A stretch of 64,000 nucleotides of DNA. Origin: DASYML01 sp036399835 (GTDB taxonomy: Bacteria; Acidobacteriota; Blastocatellia; Pyrinomonadales; Pyrinomonadaceae). Numbering within the stretch: the first letter of the stretch is position 1; the number at the start of each line of letters is the position of its first letter. Under the pieces are notes generated by a model. The model had not been told where the DNA came from, did not search any database, and saw nothing but the letters and a program-made list of their open reading frames with translations. The translations under genes and the position numbers were made by a program. Location: contig DASWMI010000068.1 of assembly GCA_036399835.1 (NCBI GenBank), forward strand, positions 17,848-81,847, in the 5' to 3' direction. Below, piece by piece: positions 7,482 to 17,051 of this stretch.

Positions 7482-10400
7482 ATGTTAATTTTTGGAGAAG
7501 AGTGGTCCAGTCGTGCCAGAGATAGAAGTCCCGAAGGAAGTAGTTTCATCCGTCCAATCTTGTCACAGGCTCTCAAAAACTTTCGCCTTGCTTTCAGCCT
7601 CCTGCTGGCTGCCTACTGTCTCTTTTCCTTCAGAGCGACGGCGCAAAATGAGAACACGCAGCCGACTACTTTAACCACGGGCCTGCACCAGTGGGGCGCT
7701 GTGACGCTCTTTCACGGGCTGCCTTCGGACCGCGTGCGAGCGATTGCCGAGGATGCAGAGGGCGTGATGTGGTTCGGGACGGACGGCGGGCTGGCGAAAT
7801 ATGACGGGCGACGCACGCAAAGAGTCGCGGTTGAAGGACTGCCAACGGGCCGCGTGCTCGCGCTCAAGGTGGACGACGAAGGCTTGCTCTGGGTCGGGAC
7901 TGAAGGCGGCGCAGCGCGTCTGGTCCAGGGCGCGTTTCGCTTGATTGAAGAGACCGGGGGCAAAGCTATCACGGCCATCGAGACACGCGGGGCTGGCCGC
8001 GTAGTCCTGGCGAGCGAGCAGGGCTTGCTCTTCGATTGCACTGTGCAGCGCGATGGCAAGCTCGCCGTTCGCGCCGTCCCCGACAAGCCCTTGCAGAGCA
8101 AGGATGCCGAGCATCCCGGACCACTCAGCCTGACGAGCCTCGCCGCCGCTACGGGCGAGGCGCTCTACGCAGGCACGCAGAGCCGTGGGCTGCTCGCCTT
8201 CAAAGGCTCTGAGGTGAAGGAAGTCGAGAGCAGGCCGCGGCCATTCTTTATCAACGCGGTCGAGCTAGACACTGGCGGGACGGCCTGGCTCGGAGCGAAA
8301 TCAAGGAGCGACGATAGCGGCCTTTATCGCGCAGTTGACATCTCTCGCCCATCAAAAATCCTGGCCGACATCGGCACAGTCCTCGCGCTACAATCGGACG
8401 CTGAGGGCGGGATGTGGGTCGGGACAGACGAGCGCGGCGCTTTCTATTTTAAGAACGAACGGCTCCTGGAGCATTTCACTTTCGAGGAGACGGCTGGCGG
8501 CCTCCGCTCTGATCGTATCTACACGATCATGATTGACCGCGAAGGCGTCGTCTGGTTCGGCACGGACAAGGGCGTCTGCCGCTATGACCCGCACGCTCCG
8601 CGCGTCGAGACTGTTTCGACCGAGGCGGCGAGCAATTTCGTCCGCACGCTCTTTCAAACCTCCGGCGGAAGACTCCTCTGCGGCACTAACTCCGGCCTCT
8701 TTATCTACGACCGCGCGGCCCTCACCTGGTATCCGGTCAAAGAGCTGGCGCGCAAAATCATTTATGCCATCAGGGAAGAGAAAGACGGGCGACTCCTGGT
8801 AGGCTCTGCGAGCGGGCTTTATGCGAGCGAGAAGGGCGCGGGTAGCAGTGGCGAGTTGAAGCTTGCGCGCATCGGCATCGAAGATGAGGATGCCTCTGCG
8901 GCAGCCGATAGCATACGCGCCATCACGTTATTTGAAGGGGCAACTTATCTGGCGAGCTTCGGGCGCGGCGTCGAGCGGCTGGAAGGCACGCGGCGCACGC
9001 TCCTCTGGCCCACTGGTCCAGCCGATGCAGCCCTGCGCGAGGTCGTCAGCCTCCACGCGGATGAGAGCGGCAGGCTGTGGATAGGCACGGCGACGAGCGG
9101 ACTTTTTTACTTTGACGGGAGAGAGGTCAAAAGCGAGCCTGCGCTGGACCAGCTCAATGGCAGCGCCGTGTGGGCCATCGACGGCCAAACGGACGCGGCG
9201 CTCTGGCTGGCTACGGGGCGCGGGCTTTATCTTTATCGCGCGGGCCAGCTTCGACAGCTTGTGCCTGAGATGGATGCTCGCGCTCTCCTGGTAAGCCCGT
9301 CCGGCTCGCAGCCCTCCGTCTGGTGCGCGACAGCCGGCGGCGGGCTGTTGAAGGTCGCCTTCGATGAACAGTTCGGGCCTTTAATCTCGCGCCTCGATGC
9401 AGAGCAGGGGCTGCCTTCGCAGAGCATCTTTGCCCTCATCACGCAACGCGCGGAAGGCTCTGCCGAAGATTCTCTGCTGATTGGCACGACGCGCGGGCTG
9501 GCGCGTTATGAGCCTGGACGCGTGCAGCCTGCGCTGAGCGCGACGCGCATCATCAGCCGGCGCATGCACCAGCCGGATGAGCTGCGCGCCGGACTCAGGC
9601 TGGAGTATCCGCAGAACAGCCTCCTGCTGGATGTCGCGGCGGCGAGCAGCCGCACTTTCCCGGAGCAGTTTCAGTATGGCTTTCTGCTTTACGATGAGGC
9701 GGGCCGCATCATCAAGCAGAAGCTCTCGCGTGATGCGCAGTTTGCGATGGAAGCCTTACGGCCCGGCAAGTATCGCGTCGTCGCCAGGGCTTTTACCTCA
9801 GACCTCGTCGCTTCCAATCCTCTCGCCTTCGAGTTTCAGGTCGCGGGCGCACCTTTTCCGCGAACCATCGTGGCGCTCGCCGTGCTTCTCACGCTCGCGC
9901 TCATCGCTTTGCTCTGGGGCTACTGGCAGAACCGCCGGCTGGCACGCACGGGCGCGCAGTTGATGGAGGCCAACCGACAGCTCGCCGACGCGCGTTTGCA
10001 GGTCGCCAACCAGGCGGAGCTGGAACGCCGACGCATCGCGCGTGACCTGCACGACCAGACCCTCGCGGACCTGCGCCATCTGCTGATGCTCACGGACCGC
10101 CTGCCCGCCGGAGACGCAAGCGACGGCGAAGCGGCGCTCGACCCTGCGGCCTTTCGCGCCGAGATCGAATCAATCTCGCAGGAGGTGCGCAGGATTTGCG
10201 AAGATTTAAGCCCGTCGGTTCTGGAGAATGTGGGCCTCGCGGCGGCTCTCGAATGGGCGCTCGCCAACGAGGTCGCGCACGCCGCGCCGGACTGCAAGTT
10301 TGAATACGAGTTCGCCTGCGAAGAAGATTTGGAGGAGCGCATCAATTTTGGTCCGGGCGTCGAGATGCAGATTTACCGCATCGTGCAGGAAGCCGTCACT

Positions 10401-10670
10401 AATATCTGTCGTCATGCCGGAGCCGCGCGCGTCAGTCTCAAGCTCTCTTCCGGGCCGGACGCGAGCCTCATCCTGCATCTGGAAGACGACGGGCGCGACT
10501 TTGACCCGCAGGATAAAAAGAAGAGACAGGGCCGCGGCCTCGCCAACATACGCGCGCGCGCCAGCCTCATCGAAGCCGAAGCCAACTGGTCCAGACGCGA
10601 AGGCGGCGGGACGCTTTTCACGCTCTCCAAGCCGAACGCGTTGAAGGATTCGGAAACAACCCGCGCCTGA
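7482..10670 (+). CDS. Sensor histidine kinase with N-terminal beta-propeller (Reg_prop / Y_Y_Y type)
   Basis: A 1062-aa membrane sensor. A hydrophobic leader lies at about 31-57. Residues 65-690 carry many propeller blades of the form LHADESGRLWIGT / IDREGVVWFGT, the two-component regulator propeller repeat. A Y_Y_Y domain follows (ILDVAAASSR...FQYGFLLYDE, about 705-795) and a transmembrane helix (TIVALAVLLTLALIALLWG, about 800). The cytoplasmic part is HisKA_3: RRRIARDLHDQ with phospho-His near 857, then a HATPase_c domain with NICRHAGA (N box), DDGRDF and GRGLANI (G box). It probably senses a periplasmic ligand, such as a saccharide by family analogy, and phosphorylates the regulator 7 bp upstream. 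Confidence 0.93.
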   Translation: MLIFGEEWSSRARDRSPEGSSFIRPILSQALKNFRLAFSLLLAAYCLFSFRATAQNENTQPTTLTTGLHQWGAVTLFHGLPSDRVRAIAEDAEGVMWFGTDGGLAKYDGRRTQRVAVEGLPTGRVLALKVDDEGLLWVGTEGGAARLVQGAFRLIEETGGKAITAIETRGAGRVVLASEQGLLFDCTVQRDGKLAVRAVPDKPLQSKDAEHPGPLSLTSLAAATGEALYAGTQSRGLLAFKGSEVKEVESRPRPFFINAVELDTGGTAWLGAKSRSDDSGLYRAVDISRPSKILADIGTVLALQSDAEGGMWVGTDERGAFYFKNERLLEHFTFEETAGGLRSDRIYTIMIDREGVVWFGTDKGVCRYDPHAPRVETVSTEAASNFVRTLFQTSGGRLLCGTNSGLFIYDRAALTWYPVKELARKIIYAIREEKDGRLLVGSASGLYASEKGAGSSGELKLARIGIEDEDASAAADSIRAITLFEGATYLASFGRGVERLEGTRRTLLWPTGPADAALREVVSLHADESGRLWIGTATSGLFYFDGREVKSEPALDQLNGSAVWAIDGQTDAALWLATGRGLYLYRAGQLRQLVPEMDARALLVSPSGSQPSVWCATAGGGLLKVAFDEQFGPLISRLDAEQGLPSQSIFALITQRAEGSAEDSLLIGTTRGLARYEPGRVQPALSATRIISRRMHQPDELRAGLRLEYPQNSLLLDVAAASSRTFPEQFQYGFLLYDEAGRIIKQKLSRDAQFAMEALRPGKYRVVARAFTSDLVASNPLAFEFQVAGAPFPRTIVALAVLLTLALIALLWGYWQNRRLARTGAQLMEANRQLADARLQVANQAELERRRIARDLHDQTLADLRHLLMLTDRLPAGDASDGEAALDPAAFRAEIESISQEVRRICEDLSPSVLENVGLAAALEWALANEVAHAAPDCKFEYEFACEEDLEERINFGPGVEMQIYRIVQEAVTNICRHAGAARVSLKLSSGPDASLILHLEDDGRDFDPQDKKKRQGRGLANIRARASLIEAEANWSRREGGGTLFTLSKPNALKDSETTRA

Positions 10671-10705
10671 GAATTTAAGGCCGCACCGAAGAGTTCACGA
10701 GAGGA

Positions 10706-10728
10706 AAACGGCTCTCTTTCCGCCGTTT
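10706..10728 (+). terminator. Possible terminator after the histidine kinase
   Basis: AAACGGC and GCCGTTT form a short 7-bp stem with a 9-nt loop, followed by TCTATG. The stem is short and the T-run poor, so this may be a weak terminator. Confidence 0.4.
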
Positions 10729-10788
10729 CTATGAAATAGCTTCCCGATTAGCCGTTTTATTTTGTAGCCGCCCGCGAGCGGATTAACT

Positions 10789-10794
10789 TATAAT
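10789..10794 (+). promoter_or_regulatory. Candidate -10 box of the PEP-CTERM gene
   Basis: A perfect TATAAT lies 73 bp before the PEP-CTERM start. I see no good -35 at 16-18 bp; the nearest, TTGTAG, is about 21 bp upstream, so an activator or extended element may be needed. Confidence 0.4.
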
Positions 10795-10866
10795 GGCCCG
10801 GCTGGTCGGATTCCCTTGCCGACTGGCGAGACGGCTAATCCGCTGTCAAGGTTTACAGCTCATTTT

Positions 10867-11544
10867 ATGAAACATCTTCTCAAGCTCCTTTCGCCCGCAC
10901 TGTTCCTGCTCTGTCTTTTCTACGCGCCGGAAGCCCGCGCCGATAACGTGGTCATTACGGGCGGCTCTGTCAATCAAGGCTCTCTGGACTATACATACCA
11001 TTTTGTCGGGGATAATTTCGAGGTCAGGGGATTTGGACCATTCGGACGCACTCCCTGCAACCCATGCCGCGCCGGAGAGGTCGTGCAGATGAGCACGGGC
11101 TTCGCAGGGGAGAGCAGTCTCAGATGGGGACCGGCAACGATCAACGGGGTAAGCTACGATAAGCTCTTCTATGGAGGCGCAGTCGAGTTTTCGGTCGCTG
11201 ATTTCATCGTGCCACCCGAAGGGCTTCCGTCCACTGTCATCATGCCCTTCAAGTTTAATGGGTTTATGAGCGGGTATCTTGTTAATCCCTTTTCGGATTG
11301 CCCGTGTACGCCTGTCTTCACCACGACGCTCACAGGGCAGGGCTTCGTCACGCTCGAACTGACCATCAGAGATGATCCTTTCTTGGGACGCCTTCACAGT
11401 TTCAAAAGCATAACCTACACTTTCCAGCCCGCGGAAGTTCCGGAGCCTGCCACCTTGCTTCTGCTCGGCACGGGGCTGGCGGGCGTGGCGGCCAGCGCGC
11501 GGCGTCGAAAGAGCGCACGCGAAGCTCTCAAGAAGGAGACTTAA
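10867..11544 (+). CDS. PEP-CTERM sorting domain protein
   Basis: A 225-aa secreted protein starting at the ATG at 10867; 17 upstream codons in frame are not part of a signal peptide. Residues 1-25 form the signal peptide (MKHLLKLLSPALFLLCLFY, cleavage after ARA). The middle is a beta-rich region with four Cys in two CxxC-like groups (CNPC and CPC). The C terminus is a textbook PEP-CTERM: VPEPATLLLLGTGLAG followed by ASARRRK. Such tails are removed by exosortase and the proteins exported or anchored, often with exopolysaccharide. No exosortase gene is in the window. The central domain is not recognised. Confidence 0.9.
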   Translation: MKHLLKLLSPALFLLCLFYAPEARADNVVITGGSVNQGSLDYTYHFVGDNFEVRGFGPFGRTPCNPCRAGEVVQMSTGFAGESSLRWGPATINGVSYDKLFYGGAVEFSVADFIVPPEGLPSTVIMPFKFNGFMSGYLVNPFSDCPCTPVFTTTLTGQGFVTLELTIRDDPFLGRLHSFKSITYTFQPAEVPEPATLLLLGTGLAGVAASARRRKSAREALKKET

Positions 11545-11580
11545 AGCGTAGCCTTTATCATCGGTCCAGACCCTCTGCGC

Positions 11581-11625
11581 GCCACCTGTAAGTTAATTGA
11601 GACTTGCAGGTGGCCTCTTGTTTTT
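11581..11625 (+). terminator. Rho-independent terminator after the PEP-CTERM gene
   Basis: GCCACCTGTAAGT (11581-11593) pairs with ACTTGCAGGTGGC (11602-11614) with one G-T pair, then CTCTTGTTTTTG. It ends the transcript of the PEP-CTERM gene. Confidence 0.85.
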
Positions 11626-11760
11626 GCGCTTGATGGCTTGCCGCTGCGGGCCGTTTCTGATACACAGAGGACACCAAACCCCCTTTGCCGCATGTGCGCG
11701 CCAGAAAAGTTGCGCCCGTGCCCCAGACTTTCGATCCCGTAGGAGATGTGACGACCCATT

Positions 11761-13716
11761 ATGTCTACAGGCACGACAAACATCGAGTCGGTCATGCACG
11801 AAGAGCGCGTCTTTCCGCCGCCGGAGGAGTTCTCCAGACAGGCGCACATCGGCTCGATGGAAGAGCTTGAGAGGCTGCGCGATGAAGCCAGAAACGACCC
11901 CGAAGGCTACTGGGCGCGGATGGCGGAAGAGCTGCACTGGTTCAAAAAGTGGGACACCGTGCTCAAGTGGGAGCTGCCGCACGCCGAGTGGTTCGTCGGA
12001 GGCAAGATTAATATCTCTGACAACTGCCTGGACCGGCATCTCTCTACCTGGCGACGAAATAAGGCCGCGATTATCTGGGAGGGCGAGCCTGGCGAAGTGC
12101 GCACGTTGACCTATCAACAGCTTCATCGTGAAGTCTGTCGCTTCTCGAACGTGCTCAAGCGCGCAGGTGTCTTAAAGGGCGACCGCGTGGCGCTCTACAT
12201 GCCTTTGATTCCTGAATTGGCGATTGCCATGCTCGCCTGCGCGCGCATCGGCGCGACACACTCCATCATCTTCGGCGGCTTCTCCGCAGACTCTTTGCGC
12301 GACCGCATCAACGACGCGGGCTGTAAGGCCGTGGTCACGGCGGACGGCGGATGGCGGCGGGGCGCGGAAGTGAAATTAAAGCCCGCCGTTGACGCAGCCC
12401 TGGAGCAGACGCCTTCCGTCAAGCTCTGCATCGTCGTCAGGCGCACGGGGACGCGCATACAGATGAAAGCTGGCCGCGATTACTGGTGGCACGAATTGAT
12501 CGAAACGGTTGACGCCAGTTGCCCTGCCGAAGAACTCGACAGCGAGCATCCGCTTTTTATCCTCTACACTTCGGGGACGACCGGCAAGCCCAAAGGCATC
12601 CTCCACACGACCGCCGGCTATCTCTTACAGACGCATCTCACGACGAAGTGGATTTTCGACATCAAGGATGAGGATGTCTACTGGTGTACGGCGGACATCG
12701 GCTGGGTGACGGGTCACAGTTATGTCGTTTATGGACCACTTTCAAACGGCGCGACGACGTTGATGTACGAGGGCGCGCCCAACTTCCCTGAGCCTGACCG
12801 CTTCTGGTCCATCGTCGAGCGTCATCGCGTCAACATCATGTACACTGCGCCGACAGCCATCCGCGCCTTCATCAAGTGGGGCGAGCACTGGCCTCTGCGT
12901 CACGACCGTTCCAGCCTGCGGCTCCTGGGCAGCGTCGGCGAACCCATCAATCCCGAAGCCTGGATGTGGTACAGGGAGATTATAGGAGAGGGGCGTTGCC
13001 CGATTGTGGATACCTGGTGGCAGACCGAAACGGGCGCGATCATGATTAGCCCGCTGCCGGGCGCGACCCCGACCAAGCCAGGCTCGGCGACCCGGCCTCT
13101 CCCCGGTATAGAGGCCGAGGTGATGGCGAAGAGCGGCCAGAGCGTCGGCGCCAGCGAGGGCGGCTATCTGGTGATTAAGCGTCCGTGGCCTTCCATGCTG
13201 CGCACTATCTGGGGAGATGATGAGCGTTATCGTCAGCAATACTGGTCCGATATTGACGGCGTCTATTTCGCTGGCGACGGCGCGCGGCGTGACCGTGACG
13301 GTTATTTCTGGATCATGGGGCGCGTTGATGATGTGATAAATGTCAGCGGGCACAGGCTCGGGACGGCGGAGATAGAGAGCGCCCTGGTCTCGCACGAGGC
13401 GGTCGCCGAAGCCGCCGTCGTCGCCCGCCCGGATGAGCTAAAAGGCTCTGCCGTCGTCGCCTTCGTCACGCTCGAAGGCACGCACAAGGCTTCCGACGAG
13501 TTGAAGGAGGCTTTGCGCCGACACGTCACCAAAGAGATCGGCGCGCTGGCGCGCCCGGACGAGATACGCTTTAGCGATATGCTGCCGAAGACACGTTCGG
13601 GCAAGATTATGCGCCGCCTGCTGCGCGAGATCGCCACCGGCGGCGCTGTCGCGGGCGATGTCACGACGCTCGAAGATTTTTCTGTGCTTGAGAAACTGCG
13701 TGCGGAAGAAGAATGA
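11761..13716 (+). CDS. acs: Acetyl-coenzyme A synthetase
   Basis: A 651-aa AMP-forming ligase that activates acetate to acetyl-CoA. The AMP-binding loop YTSGTTGKPKG is near 267-277, WWQTETGA near 420 and the hinge/ATP motif YFAGDGARRDRDGYFW near 500. The C-terminal PKTRSGKIMRRLLRE holds the catalytic Lys that is a known acetylation site in this family. Its length and the N-terminal WFVGGKINISDNCLDRHL block match true Acs rather than other acyl-CoA ligases. It is a single gene between the PEP-CTERM protein and a PilZ-like protein. The ATG at 11761 gives a normal N terminus; one at 11794 is also possible. Confidence 0.95.
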   Translation: MSTGTTNIESVMHEERVFPPPEEFSRQAHIGSMEELERLRDEARNDPEGYWARMAEELHWFKKWDTVLKWELPHAEWFVGGKINISDNCLDRHLSTWRRNKAAIIWEGEPGEVRTLTYQQLHREVCRFSNVLKRAGVLKGDRVALYMPLIPELAIAMLACARIGATHSIIFGGFSADSLRDRINDAGCKAVVTADGGWRRGAEVKLKPAVDAALEQTPSVKLCIVVRRTGTRIQMKAGRDYWWHELIETVDASCPAEELDSEHPLFILYTSGTTGKPKGILHTTAGYLLQTHLTTKWIFDIKDEDVYWCTADIGWVTGHSYVVYGPLSNGATTLMYEGAPNFPEPDRFWSIVERHRVNIMYTAPTAIRAFIKWGEHWPLRHDRSSLRLLGSVGEPINPEAWMWYREIIGEGRCPIVDTWWQTETGAIMISPLPGATPTKPGSATRPLPGIEAEVMAKSGQSVGASEGGYLVIKRPWPSMLRTIWGDDERYRQQYWSDIDGVYFAGDGARRDRDGYFWIMGRVDDVINVSGHRLGTAEIESALVSHEAVAEAAVVARPDELKGSAVVAFVTLEGTHKASDELKEALRRHVTKEIGALARPDEIRFSDMLPKTRSGKIMRRLLREIATGGAVAGDVTTLEDFSVLEKLRAEEE

Positions 13717-13721
13717 AAAGC

Positions 13722-13803
13722 CGTCACGGGTGATAGGCGACAGGTCACAGGAAGAAAGCGTTTGGTCTTGTCACCTGTCATCTGTCACTCGTCACCTGTT
13801 ACC
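13722..13803. repeat. Heptamer-based inverted repeat (GTCACCTGTCA family)
   Basis: The right arm is built of tandem 7-mers: CTTGTCA, CCTGTCA, TCTGTCA, CTCGTCA, CCTGTTA. The left arm (GGTGATAGGCGACAGGTCAC) is its approximate reverse complement, so the element can fold. It fills the gap from acs to the ribosome site of the next gene. The same word family recurs at 29360-29453. Confidence 0.8.
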
Positions 13804-13815
13804 AAAGGAGAAGTT

Positions 13816-14211
13816 ATGCCCCGACACATGGAGCTGGAGAATCGTTCGGCAGGGCCGCGCTATCTGGCCTCTATCCTGGTGCGCGCCGAGTGGACCGATG
13901 AAGAGACCGGCGACGCGCATGTCGCCGAAGGTGAAACGGAGAATGTCGGACCGGAAGGCGCGCTGGTCCATTTACAGCGCGAGCTGCCCAATGTCGGCAG
14001 CCGCGTCAGGCTGGCCGTCTTGAGCGAAGAGGGCGAAAGGCTGCAAGTCGTGATGGAAGTCCTCCGGCTCGAACGCAATCCGGGCCATCCCCTCGCCGCC
14101 TTGCAACTGGTTGACGCGCCGGACGAATGGCGCGGGCTGGTCTGGGAGCCTGCCTCGCATCATGTTTATACCAGAGGCGAAGGCGATGAAGATTACGACG
14201 ATATACATTAA
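13816..14211 (+). CDS. PilZ-like domain protein (tentative)
   Basis: A 131-aa soluble protein starting at the ATG at 13816 after AAAGGAG at 13804-13810; a longer upstream frame is encoded by the repeat and is not used. The strand pattern ASILVRAEW...ENVGPEGALVHLQRELPNVGSRVRLAV...GHPLAALQLVDAPDEWRGL resembles the PilZ beta-barrel. The classical c-di-GMP motifs are not clear: no RxxxR is seen and only a weak substitute for D/NxSxxG (ENVGPEG). It may bind c-di-GMP weakly or be a PilZ relative. It has an acidic tail with EGDEDYDD. Two GGEEF proteins are encoded in this window. Confidence 0.5.
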   Translation: MPRHMELENRSAGPRYLASILVRAEWTDEETGDAHVAEGETENVGPEGALVHLQRELPNVGSRVRLAVLSEEGERLQVVMEVLRLERNPGHPLAALQLVDAPDEWRGLVWEPASHHVYTRGEGDEDYDDIH

Positions 14212-14398
14212 ACGGTAAACGCCGAGAGCGAGAGAGAGCGATGAGCTAAAAAGATTTGATTCGGTGATTTAGACAATCATTGATTCGACGGACTGATGAA
14301 CCGATGAGCCGTTGGATCAACGATGCAGAAGGCTCAGAGCTTTTCCTTGATCGCGGCTGCGTTTATCGTTCATCTTGGTCCTTTCGAGAAGAGAGAAG

Positions 14399-15754
14399 AT
14401 GGCTGTCAACGATAAAAAAGAGGGGCAGAGGGAGGTTGCGGAGAATGCTGCGGTCGCGGCATCCGTGGCAACCTGGTCGCAGACGCGCGCCATCCTGCGC
14501 GTCATCTTTATCATCCTCGCGGTCGTCGCCGCAATCTGGATTCTCTACAGGCTCGAAGGCGTCCTGCTGCTCGTCGTGCTCTCAATCTTCTTCGCTTATC
14601 TGGTCGCGCCGCTGGTGGAGTTTGTGCGTCGCCCCTTCAAGCTGCGCCAACGCGAACGCACGATGCCGCGCGGGGTAGCCATAGGCATCGTCTATCTGGT
14701 CCTCTTCGGCTCTTTCGGTCTGGTGCTTTACCTGCTGCTGCCGAGGCTCGGCAATCAGGTCAAGCAGTTCGGGACGCAGTTTCCGAATTACCTGACTTCC
14801 GCCAAGGCTCTCTCGCAAAGACTCGACCGTCTCTACGGCAGTTTAGAGCTTCCGTCGGCTGTGCGCGAGACCGTCACGACCAACGTCCTGCACACGATAG
14901 AAGCCGTCGGCAGTTATATGACTGAGGGGCTGAGCAACATCCTGCTCACATCGCTGCCGTACATTCCCTGGCTCGTGCTGATTCCGATTCTGGCCTTCTT
15001 TCTCTTGAAGGATGCTGACAGTTTTCGCCGCTCGGCGTTGCAGATGTTGCCGAGGGGGCGCTGGCGCTGGCGCGGCGACGAGTTCTTTCAGGATGTCAAC
15101 TCGACGCTCGCCGCTTATATTCGCGCGCAACTGATTGCCTGCCTGCTCATCGGGCTAATCTGCTTTCTGGGCTTCTGGCTGATAGGTCTGCCCTACGCTT
15201 TGATGCTCGGCATCCTGGCGGGCTTTCTGGAGTTTATCCCGCTCGTCGGTCCGCTCGTCGTGGCAATCATGGCGACGCTCATCTCCAGCTTTTACTCCGT
15301 CAAGCAGGCCGTGCTGGTCCTGCTCTTTCTCGCCGTGCTGCGCATCGTTCAGGATTACGTGCTCTACCCGCGCATCGTAGGGCAGGGCATACATCTGCAC
15401 CCGCTGGCCGTCATCCTGGCGATTCTCTGCGGCGCTGAGCTGGCGGGCGTGGCCGGAATCTTTCTGGCGATTCCCGTCATAGCCATTCTCACCGTCAGCT
15501 ATCGCCACTGGCTTGAGCACAGGGGCAGCGAGGGCCTCGTCGCAGACCTCTTAAAGCCGGTCGAAGAGGCGGCTGCGACTGGCAACGCTGTCGCTACCGG
15601 AAATGCTGCTGCCGCCGCCGTCGAAGCTCAAGAGTCAGCCGCCTACGCTCTTGCAGAGGAAGAGCATCCGACACATGACTCGACGCCCGAACAGATGGCG
15701 CGCGTGCGTCCGGACCTCACCACTGGCGAACTGAAGCTAGACAAGCTCGATTGA
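14399..15754 (+). CDS. AI-2E family transporter (PerM/UPF0118)
   Basis: A 451-aa polytopic membrane protein starting at MAVNDKKEG, just after GAAGAGAGAAG; eight upstream codons in frame are less likely. After a soluble N terminus there are about seven to eight helices, including ILRVIFIILAVVAAIWILY, GVLLLVVLSIFFAYLVAPLV and a long central amphipathic stretch (QVKQFGTQFPNYLTSAKAL). The family signature region LAGFLEFIPLVGPLVVAIMA and the final AIPVIAILTVSYRHWLE are clear. Family members include AI-2 exporter TqsA and Na+/H+ antiporters, so the substrate cannot be named. It has an Ala-rich disordered tail of about 60 residues. Confidence 0.88.
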   Translation: MAVNDKKEGQREVAENAAVAASVATWSQTRAILRVIFIILAVVAAIWILYRLEGVLLLVVLSIFFAYLVAPLVEFVRRPFKLRQRERTMPRGVAIGIVYLVLFGSFGLVLYLLLPRLGNQVKQFGTQFPNYLTSAKALSQRLDRLYGSLELPSAVRETVTTNVLHTIEAVGSYMTEGLSNILLTSLPYIPWLVLIPILAFFLLKDADSFRRSALQMLPRGRWRWRGDEFFQDVNSTLAAYIRAQLIACLLIGLICFLGFWLIGLPYALMLGILAGFLEFIPLVGPLVVAIMATLISSFYSVKQAVLVLLFLAVLRIVQDYVLYPRIVGQGIHLHPLAVILAILCGAELAGVAGIFLAIPVIAILTVSYRHWLEHRGSEGLVADLLKPVEEAAATGNAVATGNAAAAAVEAQESAAYALAEEEHPTHDSTPEQMARVRPDLTTGELKLDKLD

Positions 15755-15896
15755 GATTCCATCTCGATTGAAATTTCCGTCAGGCTCTTGCGCTCGAACA
15801 TCTTCGTCGGAGCGTCTTCCTTTGAATAATTCCGAGGTCTCAAATCAAACAGGCCATCAAACAAGTGACGCGGGCATCGCTGCGTTTTCAAGCTCG

Positions 15897-16919
15897 ATGC
15901 GAGGCAGGCTCGGACGGCTTCTGCTCTTATGGATACTTTTTTTTCTCATCTGTTTCGGGCTTGGCTATCCAACGCTGAGGCGTTACGACCCGCGCTCTGA
16001 CCTTGGCTTGAGCGATACAGTCAACTATTACCGGACGGTGACGGGTGAAGCTGAGGCCGAGACAAGGGCTGAGGTTTTTCGCTGCCGCCTGCTTGTGCCC
16101 TACCTTGCGAGACCGTTCTACAGGCTGGCTCGCGCCCGCTTAAAAACATGGCAGCCTGTCTTCTTCGGCCTGCTTGTTGCCAACGCGCTCTTTTGTGCGA
16201 CGGCTGCCTGTCTGCTCCTGGAGATAGCCCGCCTGGTCCAGTTTGAAGAGGGCACGGCGCTGTTCGCCGCTGCGCTCTACCTGCTCAACTTCGCCGTGCC
16301 TAATTTGCAACTGTCAGGGATGGTTGATGCGAGCGAAGCTTGCATGATGCTTCTGCTGACCTGGACACTGCTCAAAGAGAAGTATTGGCTGCTGCCGCTC
16401 TGGTCCATCACGGGGCCGCTGGCTAAAGAGACTTTCGTTCCCTTCGCGGCTGTTTTTATGATGGCCTGGTGGCTCGCCGCGGAGCGTCGCAAAAAATCGA
16501 GTTTGACAAGATTCCTCTGGGTCATCGCGTCAATCATCCTTAGCCTTGCGACCTTCCTCCTGATACGGCTTATCGTGCTCGGACACATCGGTTGGCCCTT
16601 CGCTGAGGCTGCGCAGGCTGGAACGCAGAGTGGTTTCCTGCTCTCTCTCTGGCGCGGGATGAAGAATCATAATCTGTGGTACATCTTTATCTGGCTGCTG
16701 CCGCTCGGCGTCTGGCGTTTAAGGCGCTTGCCGAAACCCTGGGTCATCGCCTCCGCGAGCGCCGGGCTGACGGCCATCCTGCTCGGCGCGCTGAAAGATA
16801 TAGAGGGCAACGTCGGGCGGCCATTGTTCAATACAATCGGCCCGCTCCTGACGCTCTCCGCAGCGCTCCTGCTGGCGGGCCTTTCAGGTAAACGAGATAC
16901 ACGGGAAGCAGAAGATTAG
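15897..16919 (+). CDS. Polytopic membrane protein, function unknown
   Basis: A 340-aa protein with about eight to nine predicted helices, starting at the ATG at 15897 (MRGRLGRLLLLWIL). An upstream TTG at 15768 would add 43 polar residues without a ribosome site. After the first helix a periplasmic loop has RRYDPRSDLGLSDTVNYYR, then helices such as FFGLLVANALFCATAACLLL and WVIASIILSLATFLLIR. The arrangement of a short acidic loop after helix 1 and many helices recalls GT-C type glycosyltransferases or EpsG/Wzy-like proteins, but I see no diagnostic motif. No family assigned. Confidence 0.7.
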   Translation: MRGRLGRLLLLWILFFLICFGLGYPTLRRYDPRSDLGLSDTVNYYRTVTGEAEAETRAEVFRCRLLVPYLARPFYRLARARLKTWQPVFFGLLVANALFCATAACLLLEIARLVQFEEGTALFAAALYLLNFAVPNLQLSGMVDASEACMMLLLTWTLLKEKYWLLPLWSITGPLAKETFVPFAAVFMMAWWLAAERRKKSSLTRFLWVIASIILSLATFLLIRLIVLGHIGWPFAEAAQAGTQSGFLLSLWRGMKNHNLWYIFIWLLPLGVWRLRRLPKPWVIASASAGLTAILLGALKDIEGNVGRPLFNTIGPLLTLSAALLLAGLSGKRDTREAED

Positions 16920-16953
16920 AGCAGTTTTCAAATCAATGAAGGGCAGAGGCAAT

Positions 16954-16986
16954 ATTGTAGGGCAGGTACAAGACCTGCCCTACAAT
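16954..16986. terminator. Bidirectional terminator / palindromic repeat between convergent genes
   Basis: ATTGTAGGGCAGGT and ACCTGCCCTACAAT form a perfect 14-bp stem with a 5-nt loop. It lies between the rightward membrane protein and leftward carA, so it can end both transcripts. The TGTAGGGCAGGT arm resembles palindromic repeats dispersed in other bacterial genomes; only one copy was seen here. Confidence 0.75.
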
Positions 16987-17051
16987 TCTCATCCGTTAAT
17001 CGTCTCGGGCTACTCGGCGGGCCGCGGCTTCAAACGCGAGCAGACATTGTG

